Assembly: GCF_905404315.1 (NCBI RefSeq)
Contig: NC_066286.1
Coordinates: 5,153,501 to 5,217,500 of the forward strand
Direction: 5' to 3'
Source of the DNA: Leptidea sinapis
Taxonomy: Eukaryota > Arthropoda > Insecta > Lepidoptera > Pieridae
Length of the DNA: 64,000 nucleotides
Part shown: piece after piece, positions 10,991-21,240 of the stretch
How the letters are laid out: every line of letters begins with the position of its first letter
Position numbering within the stretch: position 1 is the first letter of the stretch
Notes under the pieces: generated by a model
Database searches by the model: none
What the model was told of the DNA's origin: nothing
The model's input: only the letters and a program-made list of their open reading frames with translations
Program-made: the position numbers and the translations under genes

Positions 10991-11447
10991 TATAAGATAA
11001 GTAATGTTGATGTACAAAAAACATTCCCGAAGATAATAAAAGGCTAGACCCAGGCTGCCTGATTACTAACACTTGAGTTGTAAGACATACAACATAGCTG
11101 TTGTTAAGAAAACTTAAATTTATTAACGTCTGACGATAAACGTTTGAAAATAGATTAGAAATTGATAATTATTATGTATATAAAATAATTTGTTTTATGG
11201 ATGAAAATCCTCTTCGGCAAACTCCTCGTCATAGAATCTGAATAATGATATAAATTTTATCACGTTCTATACACATCACATGGTATTACTTCGAAAAAAC
11301 GAGAAACTTGAATAATTACAAATTGAAATAATCCTACTAATTGATTGCATGTGGTAAAAATTCCAATACATAAGTGTCCTAAATTAAAAAAAAAATCTTT
11401 GACAATTACATTCACAAAATAAAAGCATAATAATTCCGGTAGCCTCA

Positions 11448-11570
11448 GTTTTTTTTTATTATTTATTTATTTATTACAGCTTTGACATTACAATGACTAA
11501 ATAAAATAATGGTCCCACAAAACCATCTTGATGGTTTGTCTGTGGAATCTGAGCAATCTTAATTATAACA
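11448..11570 (-). mobile_element. Probable LINE 3' tail, (TTTA)n
   Basis: TTTTTTTATTATTTATTTATTTATTACAG reads as a tetranucleotide tail on the minus strand, as in the LINE tail at 1158-1172. The body upstream is too degraded to name. Confidence 0.4.
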
Positions 11571-11574
11571 TTTA

Positions 11575-12890
11575 GTAACTTAAATAGATGTAAAGTTATG
11601 GAGTTTTATTGAAAAACATGGAGGTGAAAATTTTTACACAATATTATTTAACATTAATAAGGACTCTTATTAAATTTAAATGATGGATCTAAAACAATGT
11701 AGGTGCACTTAATAATACATAGTATATTAACTTTTATTTAATAAAATAAAATAAATGTATACGTGCTGACTCACATGTAATTGAACAAGAAAAGGCATGA
11801 CACAAAACATTCATAAAAGTAATTAAAAAATATGTAAAAACTGCAGGCGTCGACATATATATTCTCAAAGATCGTGTCGAATCCGCGGCTTGTAAACAGA
11901 AGTAAATATCGCTGAGTCGAGTCCCCGACGCGTGTGCTTTATGATGGCTCACAAAATACCGTCCCTTTATTTGAATCGCAATGTTATCATTCTCAGATTG
12001 TCGCCATATTCAAGGACCCTCACTGAAATAAGTTTTTTGAGTCACTGTGCGTGACAGTATGGTGTACATTATATTGGGTTTTCGGATTTTTACGAGTCGA
12101 TTACGTGTCTGGAGAGATTTATTGACGCTTAGAATATTTTTTTACAGTCCGCAGCAATTGCTATCTTTAAAAATCAAGACTATGATAACAATTTATATAA
12201 AATGATTTTTTTCGGTAGTGCTTATCAAATTTTGTCAGTGTTAATAAGGAATTAAAATATTTTTTATGAATATGAATCAGTTTTAATCATAAATTTTAAA
12301 ACTAAAAATTTCTTTATTTAATTTAAAATATTGAAGTTGTTGGCATCATTAGTTATAAAAGGCATAAAAATAAATTACTAGGTAAATTTAAATTTAGTCA
12401 TTTAGATACCATTATAACCTAATGTTATAAAAATCTCCTAGATCGTATAATTAAAATTTATCAATCTATTATTTTTCAATATATCCATTTTGGTTTAATT
12501 TAAGTAAGTGTTTACTTAAGTAAGTAGGTTTAACTTTATAAACACAGTTGTGCTACTATCGAAGGGTCCTTTACCAGCGTCAGTACTTATGGATATTTTT
12601 GAGCTGGTCGATAGCTTTCTGTTGATTTACTCTATAGTATGATACTAATATACGTATAGTTTATGGTAGATGCCTATAAGCTACCGTGGTATATATATAT
12701 TGTCATCTTGGCCCACCTTAAAGCAGAAACAAATTTATAGACATATATTCCCCCAGTGCCCCCAGTTCTATTAAAATGTGTGCCCTGAGATGATGCCACG
12801 GTATCAAGGAGTACTCATAATAAAAGGCGGCGTCTCAGGCTCATGGAAGTCACCCCATGACCTCAAAAAACATTGCTAATACCTCCCTGC
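11575..12890. other. No recognised feature
   Basis: The part 11740-12160 is less AT-rich and shows no match to repeats elsewhere in the window. I see no defensible frame or splice structure. Confidence 0.35.
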
Positions 12891-12899
12891 TCTACAAAA

Positions 12900-13292
12900 T
12901 TATGGAAAGCATATTCACCAGCTCTTTGTATACCTACAGGGTCAGCAGTCGAAATCTCAAGCGATTGCCAATTCAGTGGTTATCTGTAGGTAAAGCCTAA
13001 TTGTCTTCGAAGAAACTGGGGGTCATTAAAAGAATAAGGCAATATTTTAAGACGGCTCTTATTCTAGCGGCAGGCCACGTATGGAAAATTACTCTGAACC
13101 TCTGTTTGGTGAACCCCAGCATCACCTCAAAATATTTGACTGTACTGGCATTATATTATGGCACATATTATGAGAGTGTTCCGAAGAGCTGTTTGAACTG
13201 ATTCCTGCCGATGAGTCATCTTCACCATCTGGCTGTATGGCGCCTTTCTACAGGTTTTCAAGAAACTTTCTGCCACGAACGACCAAACTATG
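12900..13292 (+). mobile_element. LINE family L1 fragment, cut by a family B insertion
   Basis: Plus-strand blocks GTGTTCCGAAGAGCTGTTTGA, GATTCCTGCCG and TTCTGCCACGAACGACCAA parallel the reverse complement of L1 at 56730-57125. Similarity ends exactly where the family B head begins at about 13293, so B interrupts it. Confidence 0.7.
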
Positions 13293-13745
13293 GATTCAAA
13301 TTCAAATTCAAAAACACTTTATTCATGTAGGTCACGGAAATGACATTTATGAATGTCAAAAATGTCAATAAAAATATTTTTTCTTATTGAATTTACCGCT
13401 AATTCGTAAAGGATTGAGCTTATGAGAAGAAGTAGCAAGAAACTCATTGCCACTCTTTTAAGTCACGATTTACAGATGTAAATTAAGATTAATTGTTTTA
13501 CAAATCATTTCAATTACAATAACATAATGACGCAACAAAAATACTCGAATGTCAAAAACTGAAAGGCTTACAAGAGTAAGTCAAAAAAAGAAAAAAAAGT
13601 AAATTAATACTTATAAACACAAGAGTTATTGAATATAGTAGATGCATCAATCCACACATACCGTAAATAAATAGAGGCATTATGTGAGCATTTCATAAAA
13701 TCAAATATATAATAACCTTAACTTTAAAGGAAATAAATAATAATA
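13293..13745 (-). mobile_element. LINE family B 3' end
   Basis: It begins TTCAAATTCAAAAACACTTT, followed by ATTCATGTAGGTCACGGAAA and, further on, AGCAAGAAACTCATTGCCAC. This is the longest unbroken copy of family B in the window. It is inserted into L1. Confidence 0.75.
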
Positions 13746-13969
13746 AAAAAAACACATCAAGCAGACCTCCCGGTAACAAGACTATCCAGCCACCACATTG
13801 ACCTTCTTTACGCGGTATTTCCAAGACGATAGATACAACTTGGGTCCTCTTAACAATTTGTTATGTTTTAAAGTAACCCTCACTTCTGGGATTAATTATA
13901 CAAATGAGAGCTGAACAAAGCATACAAGATCTTGTCAACGATACGTCTCCCAAACGATTACGACGACCT

Positions 13970-14258
13970 GTATAGCCGAGTGGTTAGCGATCCTACCTAC
14001 TAAGCTAGAGGTCCCGGGTTCGAATCCCACTAAGTGCAAGCATTTATATGATGAATATAGATGTTTGTTTCCGAGTCATGGATGTTTAAATGTATTTATA
14101 TATGTTTATATGAATTTATGTATGTTTAAGTAAGTATATTGTATCAAATATATCATTGTCTTGTAACCCATAACACAGGCTATATTATATGCTTAACTTG
14201 GGGCAAGATAATTTGTGTAAAAAGTGTGTTAATATATTTATTTATATTTAAATATTTA
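13970..14258 (+). mobile_element. tRNA-derived SINE, family F, near full length
   Basis: The head has TAGCCGAGTGGTTAGCGAT (A box) and GGTCCCGGGTTCGAATCCC (B box), as in a serine- or leucine-like tRNA. The unique body GTTTGTTTCCGAGTCATGGA and a tail around GTGTAAAAAGTGTGTTAATA follow. Other copies are at 34925, 36815, 40060 and 46905. It is not a functional tRNA gene because the acceptor stem does not pair. Confidence 0.8.
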
Positions 14259-14271
14259 TATTAAACTGAAA

Positions 14272-14390
14272 ACTGAGCCAGTTGGCGCTCGCACGGAACG
14301 CGAGAGGTCGTGGGTTCGAGTGCCGCATCCTTCAAAAAACTTTGTTTTCAAGTTTTATTCGGGTGTTCTTCCATAAAACATATTTATGTT
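14272..14390 (+). mobile_element. tRNA-derived SINE head, family S2
   Basis: GAGCCAGTTGGCGCTCGCAC and GGTCGTGGGTTCGAGTGCCG give A- and B-box-like parts. The tail CTTTGTTTTCAAGTTTTATT matches the inverted copy at 28740-28865. Confidence 0.65.
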
Positions 14391-14394
14391 TTTA

Positions 14395-15045
14395 TTTGAA
14401 TCCTTTAGCTGAAAGTATTCCCTTTTCAAATATATAGCTCAGGCCGGCGCAGTTTAAAGTGTTTAATGATGATAAATTATGCAGCTCATTTTGTTTTAAA
14501 GCTTTTGACCGCGTACATTTTTATCACAAAACTTTTTAGATTAAGCTTTTAGCGTAAATTTTTACTCGGCGTTGTAAAAACATTGCCGTATAGATAAAAG
14601 GCATTTTCTTTATAAATGTATACATTGAGTACATGAAAAGGTACCTCTGCTTTTGTATCCAAAAAACTTAAGCGCCTTAAAGTGTCTTAATATCAAGAAT
14701 AGTAAAAATTATATTTGTCTGCTTTCATTTATTACTTTAATATATATTTTGTATCGAATTTTTATTTAATTATTAATATATTCTACGATATCAAAAATCC
14801 CTAAGATAGGTTTTTATTAAAATCATTATTCCATTGCACCTAATTGCAGATATTCGATAGCAGAACAATGGCTTAATTCAAGCAATAGCCCATAAATAAT
14901 ATGGCTGCATTGCTCTTCATTACGTTGAACTTTGTCAGAATGAACGAGATACTGATGTCAAATTAACGACAAACTTCATTGATCGTTGAAGTTATGAACT
15001 CTCAGAAACTGTCTGGAGAACTAAGCAATTTAGTAATAATTAAAT
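14395..15045. other. No recognised feature
   Basis: AT-rich spacer with no assignable repeat or frame. Confidence 0.4.
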
Positions 15046-15049
15046 GTGA

Positions 15050-15515
15050 CCAGACGATTATTCGGTGATTTTTTTTATGGAATAGGAGGACAAACGAGCG
15101 TACCTCGGGTCAGCTGTTATTAAGTGGTCACCGCCGCCCACAATCTCTTGCAACATCAGAGGAATCACAGGAGCGTTGCCGGCCTTTAAGGAAGGTGTAC
15201 GCGCTTTTTTGAAGGTACCCATGTCCCGGAAACACCGCACAAGGAAGTTCATTCCACAGCTTCGTAGTACGTGTAAGAAAGCTCCTTGAAAACCGCACTA
15301 TGGAGGACCGCCACACATCCCGATGGTGGGGATGATATCCTAACATGTGGCGTGTCGTGCGAAGGTGGAATTCGGCGGCAGGAATCAGGTTAAATAGCTC
15401 TTCGGAACACTCCCCGTGATAAATGCGGTAGAAGACAATAACTATTACAAATAACAAAAAACTTTAAACTGATATCGAAACTGGGGTACCTAATTACCAG
15501 TAATTTTAATTTAAT
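15050..15515 (+). mobile_element. Left arm of a foldback element, split by LINE L1
   Basis: CCAGACGATTATTCGGTGA (15050-15068) and then AACTATTACAAATAACAAAA (from about 15439) together match the inverted arm of the element at 15851-16331. LINE L1 fills the gap. The matching right arm of this copy is not seen. Confidence 0.65.
15069..15436 (-). mobile_element. LINE family L1 3' end inserted in a foldback arm
   Basis: It starts with TTTTTTTTATGGAATAGGAG (the poly(A) end on the minus strand) and contains minus-strand RT C-terminal motifs F-Y-R-I-Y-H-G-E-C-S-E-E-L-F and L-W-N-E-L-P-C-A-V-F-P-G in one frame (15128-15457). It is 5'-truncated and retains only the last ~100 codons plus a short UTR. 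Confidence 0.85.
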
Positions 15516-15529
15516 AACCACCTAATTTA

Positions 15530-15850
15530 ACAATGGTAGGCTCCTTTGCACTGGAAGCCGGCTAGATTATGGGTACCACCACGACGCCTATTTGAAGATA
15601 ATGTGTAAACATTATTGTGTTTCGCTTTGAAGAGCGCCGTAACTAGTGAAATTACAAATACTGTTTGACAATTAAAATTAAAATGAGACTTAACATATTA
15701 TGTCTCAAGGTGACGAGCGCAATTGTAGTGCCACTCAGAGTAATAATTGGGCCTTTCAAGAATCCTGAGCGGCACTGCATTGTAATGGGCAGAGTGTATC
15801 AATTACCATCAGCTGAACGTGCTGCTCGTCCTTTATATAAAAAAGTGTGA
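15530..15850 (+). mobile_element. Poly(A)-tailed short retroposon, family D
   Basis: It runs from GTAGGCTCCTTTGCACTGGA through GCCGGCTAGATTATGGGTAC and TGTCTCAAGGTGACGAGCGC to ATCAGCTGAACGT and a short A-rich end. This is a very common lepidopteran retroposon. At least eight copies occur in this window, and its parent LINE is unknown to me. Confidence 0.8.
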
Positions 15851-16331
15851 CCAGGCAATTATTTCGTGACTATCACATATAACAAAAAACTTTTAACGGA
15901 TATCGAAAGTACGTTACATAATCAGTAAAATGACATCAATAACTTTTTAAAAATCAAATGAGATATATTAAAAATTTTGATATTTAACACCCCCATACAT
16001 TTAGTATGATATTAATAAAAAATGTTTAGTTTTTAATATAACAAACTGTTTATTATTAAAACAAGGCAATAAAACCTTCTTTTAATTGGATAATATTTAT
16101 TTTTTAGTAAGTACAAAGTCTTGTATTCGAAGTGACGTCCTTCTTGTGCGATACAATGACCTATCTCCTAATCTCATACTAAATGTATGAGAGTGTTTAG
16201 TATCAAAATTTTGAATACTTCTCGTTTAATAAAAAAAAAATATTGAGGCCATTTTACTGATTAGGTAACGTACTTTTGATAATAGTTTAGAGTTTTTTGA
16301 TATTTGTAATAGTTACGAAATAATCGCCTGG
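15851..16331. mobile_element. Foldback DNA element with ~160-bp inverted arms
   Basis: The left arm (15851-16013) and right arm (16170-16331) are reverse complements over their whole length, with about 80% identity by eye. Outer ends are CCAGGCAATTATTTCGT and CCAGGCGATTATTTCGT. Matching inner blocks include AAGTACGTTAC, AATCAGTAAAATG and CATACATTTAGTATGA. The ~156-bp centre has no frame. No clear target duplication is visible. Confidence 0.8.
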
Positions 16332-16334
16332 AAA

Positions 16335-16550
16335 CACTTAAAGATTACTTCCCTGTGCAAGATCTTTGTATCTTAGTGATCTTAGTAAAGATTATAAATC
16401 ATATATTTATTGATTGAATTAGGCAAAGGACTAGTAGAGTCCTTCTACCATAAAAAACTACAATTAATCTTTACTTTACAGTAAAAATGCCTTGTAGTGA
16501 CATTTGTCGGCAAGTATATATACCTGACTTTTATCTATTAACTACATACT
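16335..16550. other. No recognised feature
   Basis: AT-rich spacer. Confidence 0.4.
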
Positions 16551-16554
16551 CAAC

Positions 16555-16965
16555 CCTAGTTCATCATCAGCCGGAAGAAGTCCACTACTGTACAAACGCC
16601 TCCCCCAAAAATCACCACGATCGGTCCTGCGCTGCCCTCATTCAACCATTTCCGGCGATCTTGACCAGATCGTCAGTCGTACTTGTGGGGGGCCTACCAA
16701 CACTGCGTCTTCCGGTACGTGGTTGCCATTCGAGTACTTTTCTGCCTCACCGGCCATCTGTCCGTTGAACTATGTGCCCCTACCCACTGCCACTTCAGTT
16801 TCACAATCATTTGGGTTATCTCGGGGACTGTGGTACTCCTACGGATCTCCTCATTTCTGATTCGATCTCGCAGGGAAACCTCAAGCATAGCCCTCTCCAT
16901 TGCCCTCTAGACGTAGGTACTCGTCAACAATTTTGAGAGTACAGTTCCCAATTGTTACAGGACTA
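16555..16965 (-). mobile_element. LINE family G 3' end (endonuclease/RT type)
   Basis: The minus strand reads L-R-D-R-I-R-N-E-E-I-R-R-S-T and L-K-W-Q-W-V-G-A-H in the frame at 16694-16900, and the 3' end carries CATCATCAGCCGGAAGAAGT. These are typical of the C-terminus of a widespread insect LINE. A short deletion near 16908 joins the block to TAGGTACTCGTCAACAATTT, which lies farther away in the other copy. Confidence 0.7.
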
Positions 16966-16969
16966 GGTG

Positions 16970-17570
16970 CGACTTGGACATTTGACATGATCTTCGTCTT
17001 GTCCGTGTGCCTAGCTACTTTATATTCAGTCTTTTGTTTTAATTTTTAATTTTAATAGTAGGTTTATTGTTGGTGACAGCTTGTAAAAAAATTATCATGT
17101 AGTAGTTGATAATCTATCTGTAAGTTTTACGAAAACTATTAAGAAAATCAGGAGGCACACATGTAACAGTAATGAATAACCTTTGGAGATACAACTTACT
17201 TTGGAAAAAACTGTTCCAGTTTGTGATATTAGAATGACTATGACAATGGATGAATTTATGACTTCATTGACTATGCCATGGTTCTAGCGACATAATATAA
17301 AGACCTAAAAAACATATAATAATGTACACCGCCGGTCATTTATTTCAGCAAAATAGCCCACTAGATTACATTGCATTAATGAACTCACTATTAGTGACCC
17401 GGTATGTAGGGATACATTGGAATAAAATGAAAAACCGTGGCAATTTTTAATTAAATTTACTACTTGGAATATACAATGCAACACAAAAATTCTATACGCA
17501 CTAATTTGAACGTACTAATATCGTTTCAATCCTGAAATAATTTAGATGACATATTAGAATTCACATATTT
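16970..17570. other. No recognised feature
   Basis: Some G-family-like sequence may persist to about 17030 (for example ATGATCTTCGTCTTGTCCGT). The rest is unassigned and AT-rich. Confidence 0.35.
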
Positions 17571-17960
17571 TATTCAAAATAGGATGATGATTCATTTCGT
17601 TCAACGGATCAGCCTAGCTATCCCATATGGAAATACTGCCAGTATTGGTACGCTTCCACGTAATGATAAATTAAATTTTATGTAGTTATAGTATTATAAA
17701 TATTATTATAAGATTTGTTTTGTTTGAATAAAATATATGTTATTGTACAAAATAGGATAGATTTTAAATGGTATTGAAAGTAAAAACCACCACCCATTCT
17801 AAAGAGTATGCCTCAGACCTGAGAAGGACAAATACAAAAACTCAGCGGGCTTCTTTTTTTCATAAAAATATATTTACAATGTAATATCGTACAGTAGAAT
17901 GTATTATTTAACAGATAAATAAATAATAGAAGGTAAATGCTAGCTCTAGTTTTATCGTAC
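17570..17960 (-). mobile_element. LINE family A 3' end, split
   Basis: The A head ATTTTATTCAAAATAGGATG is followed by foreign sequence (about 17590-17749), and A resumes at CAAAATAGGATAG, ACCACCACCCATTC and CAGCGGGCTTCTTTTTT. The repeated CAAAATAGGAT on both sides is a target duplication of the inserted piece. Confidence 0.75.
17590..17749 (+). mobile_element. 3' end of the endonuclease-bearing LINE-like family
   Basis: ACTGCCAGTATT, TACGCTTCCACGTA and ATAAGATTTGTTTTGTTTGAATAAA match the reverse complement of 43785-43915. The piece is inserted into family A with an about 11-bp duplication (CAAAATAGGAT). It is heavily 5'-truncated. Confidence 0.7.
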
Positions 17961-18305
17961 GTGGATCACATCTCGTTCACTCTGACTTAGCACATAATGT
18001 AGTATGAGTACATTACGATGATTTATAGAAATTTTAACAGCAGAGAACGAATTAAAATTTATCTGCCTCGTTAACAAAATTTTATTGCGTTTTAATGGGC
18101 AGTTCATTAATAGTTATACAAATATTACATGAAAACGACGATAACGTATTGTTAAAATTGGCTACAAAAAACAGCTAAAATGGTTATGCTTATATTGATG
18201 CAATGCTATAAATTGTATTTAGATTGATATATAACTAGTAAAATACTCTAATTGCGTTCACTAGCGTTCACTTACTTGACTCACCAAACAAGGGCACTGG
18301 TTAGA
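17960..18305. other. No recognised feature
   Basis: AT-rich spacer with no assignable gene or repeat. Confidence 0.4.
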
Positions 18306-18309
18306 AAAT

Positions 18310-18755
18310 TAAAATTTCCTAAACCTATTGTACACACTGCGTCTTACATTTGTCCTTCGAACTACATGTATGTATGTTCGTATGTGCCCTGCAAACTATC
18401 ATTTCAGTTTCATAATCATTTGGGCTGTGTCGGTAACTTTGGTTCTTGTACGGATCTTCTCATTTCTGATTAGATCTCGCAGGGAAACTGCAGGCATAGC
18501 CCTCTCCATTGCCTTCTGAGTGACCATGAGCTTTCTCATTAAGCCCATAGTTAGCGACCACGTCTGCGTACTGTAAGTTTTCACTGGCAACTCACACTGG
18601 TTGAAAACCTAAGACACAAAGGTATTTGGGACCGAACGCCCATCCGAGATGGATTCGACGAGTGACCTATTCCGAGAAATTGGAACTGCATATCTAGATT
18701 GTTTGTCCAAGATAGACGTACTCGTCAACAATGTCGAGAGTATTTAGGCCCCCCC
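18310..18755 (-). mobile_element. LINE family G fragment, minus strand
   Basis: The minus strand gives L-R-D-L-I-R-N-E-K-I-R-T-R-T-K-V-T-D (18399-18590). Near 18735-18700 it gives the conserved D-E-Y-V-Y-L-G-Q-T-I motif of this RT family. The frame is broken between the two. Confidence 0.75.
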
Positions 18756-18895
18756 ACAAGATGGACCACCGATCTGTCAAAGATCGCTGGAATACGTTGG
18801 ATGAGGGCAGAGCAGGATCGATGGTCGTGGAAATCTTCAGGGGACACCTTTGTCTAGCAGTGGACATCTTCCGGCTGATTATGATGATTGTAATA
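18756..18895 (+). mobile_element. LINE family G 3' end, plus strand, abutting an inverted copy
   Basis: The plus strand reads R-W-T-T-D-L-S-K-I-A-G-I-R-W-M-R-A-E-Q-D and ends near CATCTTCCGGCTGATTATGA, the family 3' end seen inverted at 16555. It is joined directly to a minus-strand fragment of the same family. Confidence 0.7.
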
Positions 18896-18984
18896 CAATC
18901 TTGATAGTATCTAGGATTTTCGTAATTGTTCAATTTGATTTATTATAGAAACAACTTTTTTAGCATTAAAGGCCTGCTAATCAT

Positions 18985-19280
18985 TCATCGTTTTTGCTGA
19001 AGAAGCTGAAAGAAGAAAGAAGCTGAAGCTTAAGGGGAGGAAATATGCGTCGCTTCATTATGGGTACTTATTTATTCCGCTTGGAGTGAAGACCTTGAGA
19101 TTGTGGGGTGGGTCAGCCCGAACCATTATTAAAGAGTTGTACAGGCGCATTAAAAATTTTACAGGTGACCATCCAAAGAACCAACATTGCCACCTGAGTT
19201 ACCACCAAGCCTGCCGCTTCTTGGGCACCTAACCTGAAGATTGCGACCTTAATGCGCTTTATATCTTATGATTTCACCGT
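18985..19280 (+). pseudogene. C-terminal fragment of endonuclease-bearing LINE-like element
   Basis: In the plus frame from about 18995 the sequence reads R-K-Y-A-S-L-H-Y-G-Y-L-F-I-P-L-G-V-K-T-L. It continues with R-L-W-G-G-S-A-R-T-I-I-K-E-L-Y-R-R-I and T-G-D-H-P. It aligns with the block Y-I-F-V-P-F-G-V-E-T-L-G-P-W-G-P in the minus-strand fragment at 43846-44292. The frame ends around 19230. Its right edge abuts the truncated left LTR at 19289. Confidence 0.65.
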
Positions 19281-19288
19281 TGCATATT

Positions 19289-19629
19289 AAATTTAAAGAT
19301 GGAATGGGGGAATCATTTTGAAAATGGAACAGATCCGGGGGTATATAAGCCGTACTATGCGTGGCCTACGGCAGTTCTAGTTCTGACTCGAAAGTGTAAA
19401 GAAGAAGAAGAAGAAGAAAAGAATAATTAGTGAAAAGTGAAAGTGTTCCAAGAAGAAGAAGATAGAAGAGACCTAGTGTTCGGTGCAGTGTGACGCGTTG
19501 AAAGTACTGCCGCCCACAAAAGGAACAGCGGCAGACCGGCAAGTGCAAGTTCAGAAAAAGTGAAAGCAAATAAAGACTCGTTCCTATAAGCGGAGTATTA
19601 TTTCCAATCCCTGACCCACTCCCGTGTCA
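19289..19629 (+). repeat. 5' LTR, truncated at its left end
   Basis: It matches the right 297 bp of the 3' LTR, with extra GAA repeats and an about 40-bp insertion near 19520-19560. It includes a TATATAAG box (19342-19349) and AATAAA (19569-19574), and ends GTGTCA. The first ~255 bp of the 3' LTR have no counterpart here. Confidence 0.85.
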
Positions 19630-19631
19630 AT

Positions 19632-19650
19632 TGGTGTCAGAAGTGGGATT
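19632..19650 (+). other. Primer binding site, tRNA-Leu type
   Basis: TGGTGTCAGAAGTGGGATT begins two bases after the LTR. Its reverse complement matches the 3' end (TCCCACTTCTGACA plus CCA) that I know for insect leucine tRNAs. Confidence 0.75.
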
Positions 19651-19656
19651 GGAAAG

Positions 19657-20914
19657 ATGCCATTAGTGCCCAGGAACGAGAAGGGAGTGACCACGCGAGC
19701 GGGAGCAGCTGCAGCGGCAGAGGATGAGTCACAAGAAGCATCCAGCTCTGGACTCAGTGCGACCGTGTCAGCACCGTAGACACCTGCCGTAGACATCAGC
19801 GCGCTCATGCAGCGGATAACCGCCATGATGCAAGAGCAAGCGCGCCGACAGGAGGAGCAAGCGCGCCGACAGGAGGAGCAAGCGCGCCGACAGGAGGAGC
19901 AAGCGCGCCGACAGGAGGAGCAGCTGCGGGGCTTGCAAGAGGAACAAGCGCGCCGTCAGGAGGAGCAAGTGCGCCGACAGGAAGAGCAAGCACGTCGACA
20001 GGAGGAGCAGCTGCGAGGTCTGCATGAAGGCCTCTCCAAGGAAATTTTATCCGTGGAGCAGAAAAACTCCACTCGGATTGACGCTGTGGAAAAGGAGATC
20101 GCCCGTATTGACACTGTAGAAAAGGAGATCCGGATTGACACTGTGGAAAGGAAGATGGGGGAGATGGAAGCAACCATTCATCAGCTCAATAGGAAGGTCA
20201 TGTGTGGGGGTCCTTCAGCCTGCGGAATCACATCGACCAGAAGTTTGAAAGTACCCCCTTACGATGGCAAGTCTTCCTGGGCCGTCTTCAAGCTACAATT
20301 AGAGACGGTCAGAAGGGCAAGTGGTTGGAGTGACCAAGAAGCACACTCTGCCCTCACACTAGCACTCCGTGACGAAGCACTTCCGTATTGGAAGCACTCG
20401 GCGCTGGGAAGGAGGAAGTAACCTACACGGACCTTCTTGACACGTTGGAGGCACGTTATGGCGATAAACACCTTGAGCATGTGTATCGGGCGCAGCTTAA
20501 GGACCGCAGTCAAAGGACTATCGAAACTCTGCAGCAGTGGTCCGTGGAAGCTGAGAAGCTAGTGCGTAAAGCATATCAGTCGTCGCCAGCTGCAATAGAC
20601 GAAATGTTGCTCCAAGTGTTCATAGATGGAATACGGGACGCCGAAGTAAGAGCAGCCGTACGACTGAGTCATCATACTAGCTTGAAGGAAGCGGTGGCAC
20701 ATGCGTTGGAAGTAGAAGCGGTTCGCCACGATTCTCGGATTCCCGCAAAATTGTACCAGCAGATTCCAGCCGAAGGCTAGCATATAGCCCAGTATGCTAT
20801 GGGTGTGGGGAGCGAGGACACATTAGGAGCACTTGCCCCAGGCGTGAGAGCATAACGCAAGGTAGGAAGGATGCGACGATGTCAACGTCACCGCTGGAGC
20901 AGCAGGAAAACTAG
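19657..20914 (+). pseudogene. gag: gag polyprotein, broken
   Basis: The ATG at 19657 lies 27 bases past the 5' LTR. A TAG at 19777-19779 interrupts the frame after 40 codons. The same frame stays open from 19807 to 20421, shifts to the frame of 20388-20780, then shifts again. The third segment holds a CCHC zinc knuckle of the form C-x2-C-x4-H-x4-C starting at 20795, and closes at TAG 20912. The N-terminal part is a coiled coil of about nine R-R-Q-E-E-Q-A repeats (about 19837-20017). The central part resembles the capsid region of Ty3/gypsy Gag, with D-T-L-E-A-R-Y-G-D. Gag packages the RNA genome in virus-like particles. This copy cannot make it intact. Confidence 0.85.
19837..20017 (+). repeat. 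21-bp tandem repeat inside gag
   Basis: Units of CAAGCGCGCCGACAGGAGGA plus one base repeat four times without change, then several more with substitutions. Each unit adds one coiled-coil heptad. Confidence 0.9.
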
Positions 20915-20928
20915 AAAAGGCCAGGGCA

Positions 20929-21240
20929 GTGGGGTGGGCGCTGGCCGGTAGAAGCAAAGCCCCAAGGATCTTCGTTAAGCAGACATGTGACGGAAACACT
21001 TTAGTTATAGAAGGAATGATAAATGGAAAATCTTGCCGTTTCACTTTGGATACAGGAGCCTCACGTACAGTCGTTAGCCAAAGAAGACTAGAGAGCATCG
21101 GAAGACGACATATGCGAGACGTAAACTTAACACTCACAACAGCTACCGGCCAAAGCATACCAGTCCAGGGAGAGAAGATCGTGGCCATGAAAATCGGGAA
21201 TACATACAAAGTTGGATTTTCGTCGAAATCATCAGTGTAA
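20929..21240 (+). pseudogene. Retroviral-type aspartic protease, truncated
   Basis: This 103-codon frame contains F-T-L-D-T-G-A-S-R-T-V-V, the D-T-G-A active site of a retropepsin. It then continues with the flap-like T-A-T-G-Q-S-I-P-V-Q-G. The usual second half of the fold, with a hydrophobic stretch and a conserved I-I-G-L-D-F turn, is mostly missing. Only L-D-F-like residues remain in the next frame at about 21212. This points to an internal deletion plus a frameshift at 21205-21240. In an intact element the enzyme dimerises and cuts Gag-Pol. It lies 15 bases after the gag stop, in a different frame. Confidence 0.85.

Noticed and set aside
13978..14035. tRNA gene suggested by good A and B boxes
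   Set aside because: The acceptor stem does not pair and the sequence continues into a SINE body with copies elsewhere in the window.
19805..20173. Minus-strand frames rich in A-P-P-V-G-A-L repeats
   Set aside because: They are antisense shadows of the 21-bp gag repeat.
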